The notes below the pieces were generated by a model. The model was not told the origin of the DNA. It made no database searches and was given only the letters and a program-made list of their open reading frames with translations. A stretch of DNA of 19,563 nucleotides, taken from the NCBI RefSeq assembly GCF_000719555.1, contig NZ_JOGX01000101.1, positions 1-19,563 of the forward strand, read 5' to 3'. This stretch comes from Streptomyces sp. NRRL F-5727. GTDB lineage: Bacteria > Actinomycetota > Actinomycetes > Streptomycetales > Streptomycetaceae. Positions 17,856-19,563 of this stretch are shown here, piece by piece (the first letter of the stretch is position 1; each line of letters begins with the position of its first letter). The position numbers and the translations under genes are program-made.

Positions 17856-18567
17856 ACGAGGAGGCGTCGCAGGCGAGATGGAGGACCGCGTGCGCGACGT
17901 CCTCGGGCTCGCCGACCCGTCGCAGCGGGGAGTGCCGGACCATCGCGGCCTCGGCCTGCTCCTGGGCGGCCGGCTCGTGCCGGTCCGTCATGGGGGTGCG
18001 CACCCAGCCGGGCGCGACCGCGTTGACCCGGATGCCGTAGGGGCCCGCCTCGACGGCGAGCGTCTTGGTGAGCTGGACGACGGCCGCCTTGGCGACGCTG
18101 TAGCAGAGCAGGCCGGGGCTCGCGGTGTCCATGGCGCCCGAGGCCATGGTGACGATCGACCCCCGGGTGCCGGCGGCGATCATCGAACGCGCCGCCTCCT
18201 GGCAGGCGTGGAGCACCCCCTTGAAGTTCACGGCGAGCACGCGGTCGAGGTCCTCGTCGCGGGTCTCCAGGACCGGGCTGGTGTGCATGATCCCGGCGAC
18301 CGCCGCCATCACGTGGAGGGGGCCGGCCGCGGCCACGGCGGCGGCGAGCGCGGACCGGTCGGTCACGTCGAGGGGGTGGACATGGGCGGTGCCGCCCTCC
18401 CGGGCGATCAGGGCGGCCGTCTCCTTCAGGCCCGGCTCGTCACGGTCCGCCAGGTGCAGGGTCGCGCCGGCCCGGGCGAGGAGGGCGGCGCTCGCGCGGC
18501 CGATACCGCTCGCGGCGCCCGTCACGAACGCGCTGCGGCCGGTGAGGTCGTACGCCGAGAGGCTCAT
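17803..18567 (-). CDS. Short-chain dehydrogenase/reductase, classical SDR
   Basis: 254 aa, full length for a classical SDR. The cofactor motif TGAASGIG is at 16-23. D41 at the end of the second strand favours NAD over NADP. N114, S143, Y156 and K160 (YSVAK) form the catalytic tetrad at standard spacing. The usual NNAG is degenerate (AVAG, 89-92). A PGWVRTPM segment follows. Substrate is unknown; the family oxidises or reduces alcohols and ketones. ATG 18567 is chosen because homologous SDR sequence begins there and a good promoter ends six bases upstream; there is no ribosome site. Longer in-frame starts would run through the antisense of the nei gene. It lies 43 bases downstream of nei and is probably regulated separately through the 18590-18602 palindrome. 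Confidence 0.92.
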   Translation of the reverse strand: MSLSAYDLTGRSAFVTGAASGIGRASAALLARAGATLHLADRDEPGLKETAALIAREGGTAHVHPLDVTDRSALAAAVAAAGPLHVMAAVAGIMHTSPVLETRDEDLDRVLAVNFKGVLHACQEAARSMIAAGTRGSIVTMASGAMDTASPGLLCYSVAKAAVVQLTKTLAVEAGPYGIRVNAVAPGWVRTPMTDRHEPAAQEQAEAAMVRHSPLRRVGEPEDVAHAVLHLACDASSFTTGQILRPNGGVAMPW

Positions 18568-18573
18568 GAGGGG

Positions 18574-18603
18574 ACCGTACGACCGGATCTGACGGACCGT
18601 CAA
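18574..18603 (-). promoter_or_regulatory. Promoter of the SDR gene, leaderless type
   Basis: On the minus strand, TTGACG (18603-18598, five of six to TTGACA) and TACGGT (18579-18574, TAnnnT) are exactly 18 bases apart. Six bases later comes the ATG at 18567, so the mRNA would begin at the start codon. No Shine-Dalgarno sequence is present. This is the best-formed promoter in the window. Confidence 0.7.
18590..18602. promoter_or_regulatory. Palindromic operator overlapping the SDR -35
   Basis: TGACGGACCGTCA has perfect 6-bp arms around one central base and covers five of the six -35 bases of the SDR promoter. A repressor bound here would block polymerase. Size and form suit a TetR-family site. 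GGACCGT, which spans the operator's right half, recurs at 18572-18578 over the -10, 22 bases (about two helical turns) away. No TetR gene lies in the window. Confidence 0.55.
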
Positions 18604-18610
18604 TTGGGTG

Positions 18611-19429
18611 TCAGCCGCCGGTCCGGCGGGGACCCGTGCTTTCCCCTCGGGGACCGCGCTGGCAGGCCGGGCACCAGTACGTGACCCGGTCGCCCAGCTC
18701 CGCCTTGCGGACGGCGGCTCCGCAGCGCAGACAGGGGCGGCCCTCGCGTCCGTAGACGTGCAGCGGGGTGCCGGGGCGGCGGGTCGTCGTGGTGCGCCGG
18801 TCCGGGCGGTCCTTGTTCGCCTCCAGCAGGCGGTGGGCGGTCGCCACCAGGCGGGGCGGGAGGTCCGGCGCCAGCTCACCGACCGGGAGCCACGGGCTGA
18901 CGGCCGCCAGGAACGCCAGCTCCGACTTGTACACGTTCCCGATGCCGGCGAGGTTGCGCTGGTCGAGCAGGGCCTCGCCGAGGGGGCGGGACGGGTCGGC
19001 GAGGAGACGGCGGACCGCCTCCTCCGGGTCCCAGTCCGGGCCGAGGAGGTCGGGGCCCAGATGCCCCACCGCCCCCGACTCCTCGGCGGTACGGATCAGC
19101 TCCAGGACCGGGAGGCGGTAGCCATACGCGGTGTACCGCTCGTTTCCGAGGATGGCGCGGATCTGGTGCCCGGGGCCGCCGCGCGGGCGCTCCCCGGTCG
19201 CGTACACCTTCCACGCCCCGTCCATCCGCAGGTGCGAGTGGAGGGTGAGCCCGCCGTCGATCCGGGTCAGCAGGTGCTTGCCGCGCGGGGTGACGTCCAG
19301 GACCGCGCGGCCGGTGAGGTCGGCGGTCGCGAACCGGGGCACCCGCAGATCCGCGCGAGTCAGCACCCGCCCGGCCAGCGCCTCGTGCAGCCGATGGGCG
19401 ACCTGCCAGACGGTGTCTCCTTCGGGCAT
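18611..19429 (-). CDS. nei: Fpg/Nei-family DNA glycosylase/AP lyase (endonuclease VIII type)
   Basis: 272 aa. The mature N-terminus PEGDTV supplies the catalytic proline (P2) and E3; K51 lies in the beta-turn (RGKHLLT). The helix-two-turn-helix is at about 155-172 (LLDQRNLAGIGNVYKSE), and a C-terminal zinc finger is formed by C233, C236, C253 and C256. This family removes oxidised bases and nicks the DNA at the resulting site. PEGDT instead of PELPEV at the N-terminus points to the Nei branch rather than Fpg/MutM. ATG 19429 has GGAG about eight bases upstream. The upstream reading frame has no stop to the window edge, but this stretch is a short tandem repeat and holds no start codon. Confidence 0.93.
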   Translation of the reverse strand: MPEGDTVWQVAHRLHEALAGRVLTRADLRVPRFATADLTGRAVLDVTPRGKHLLTRIDGGLTLHSHLRMDGAWKVYATGERPRGGPGHQIRAILGNERYTAYGYRLPVLELIRTAEESGAVGHLGPDLLGPDWDPEEAVRRLLADPSRPLGEALLDQRNLAGIGNVYKSELAFLAAVSPWLPVGELAPDLPPRLVATAHRLLEANKDRPDRRTTTTRRPGTPLHVYGREGRPCLRCGAAVRKAELGDRVTYWCPACQRGPRGESTGPRRTGG

Positions 19430-19468
19430 GGGCGGTTCTCCGGGGGCAGGTGTTCGGGGGGTCGGGGT

Positions 19469-19563
19469 CGGGCGGTTCCGTGGTCGAGCGGTGCCGTGGT
19501 CGGGCGGTCGGGGGTCGGGCGGTGCCGTGGTCGGGCGGTCGGGGGTCGGGCGGTGCCGTGGTC
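19469..19563. repeat. 15-16-bp tandem minisatellite upstream of nei, continuing past the window
   Basis: Six units: 19469-19484 and 19485-19500 (variants of CGGGCGGTGCCGTGGT), 19501-19515 (CGGGCGGTCGGGGGT), 19516-19531, 19532-19546 and 19547-19562. From 19501 the 15- and 16-base forms alternate, giving a 31-base higher-order unit repeated exactly twice. More degenerate GTCGGGG-type sequence precedes it (19454-19468). The last base of the window begins another unit. All three minus-strand frames are free of stop codons across it, so it may lie in the 3' end of the next minus-strand gene. Confidence 0.88.

Overview
The window is chromosomal DNA of a Streptomyces-type actinomycete. Base composition is very GC-rich, codon third positions are almost always G or C, genes often start at GTG, and the gene order matches, as I remember it and without a database check, the S. 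coelicolor region osaC-osaA-osaB-ftsK-(RodZ-like)-rimO-pgsA-cinA-clgR-dpsB. Nothing looks like a prophage, insertion sequence, CRISPR array or biosynthetic island.

Layout. (1) 1-225: the 3' part of a 5S rRNA gene, a tRNA-Thr(GGT) five bases later, and a strong hairpin terminator. (2) 255-9527: an osmotic-stress signalling cluster. On the minus strand lies osaC (RsbW-like ATPase + PAS + GAFs + PP2C phosphatase). Divergent from it is osaA, a giant soluble poly-HAMP/GAF hybrid histidine kinase, followed by osaB, a receiver plus coiled coil. (3) 9644-12463: the ftsK DNA translocase. (4) 12726-16835: a RodZ-like HTH membrane protein, then rimO-pgsA-cinA joined by ATGA overlaps, then the protease regulator clgR. 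(5) 16995-17855: a Dps ferritin and a small membrane protein. (6) 17803-19429, minus strand: an SDR oxidoreductase and a Nei/Fpg DNA glycosylase. A 15-16-bp tandem repeat upstream of the latter runs off the window end.

The main anomaly is in osaA. The reading frame is broken near 4723, inside the tandem HAMP repeats. A 99-bp exact repeat ends precisely at the break, and its other copy ends precisely at a second, in-frame loss of one third of a HAMP unit. Restoring both would give a protein of about 1,837 residues. I favour an assembly error in the repeats, but a true deletion cannot be excluded from sequence alone.

Three genes (ftsK, rimO, SDR) have a -10-like TAnnnT hexamer 6-7 bases before the ATG and no Shine-Dalgarno sequence, which predicts leaderless mRNAs. 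The SDR promoter is the best of these: it has a good -35 at 18 bp, overlapped by a 13-bp palindrome suited to a TetR-type repressor. I see no clearly undescribed system; the signalling cluster and these regulatory sites are the parts most worth checking. No searches or folding programs were run.
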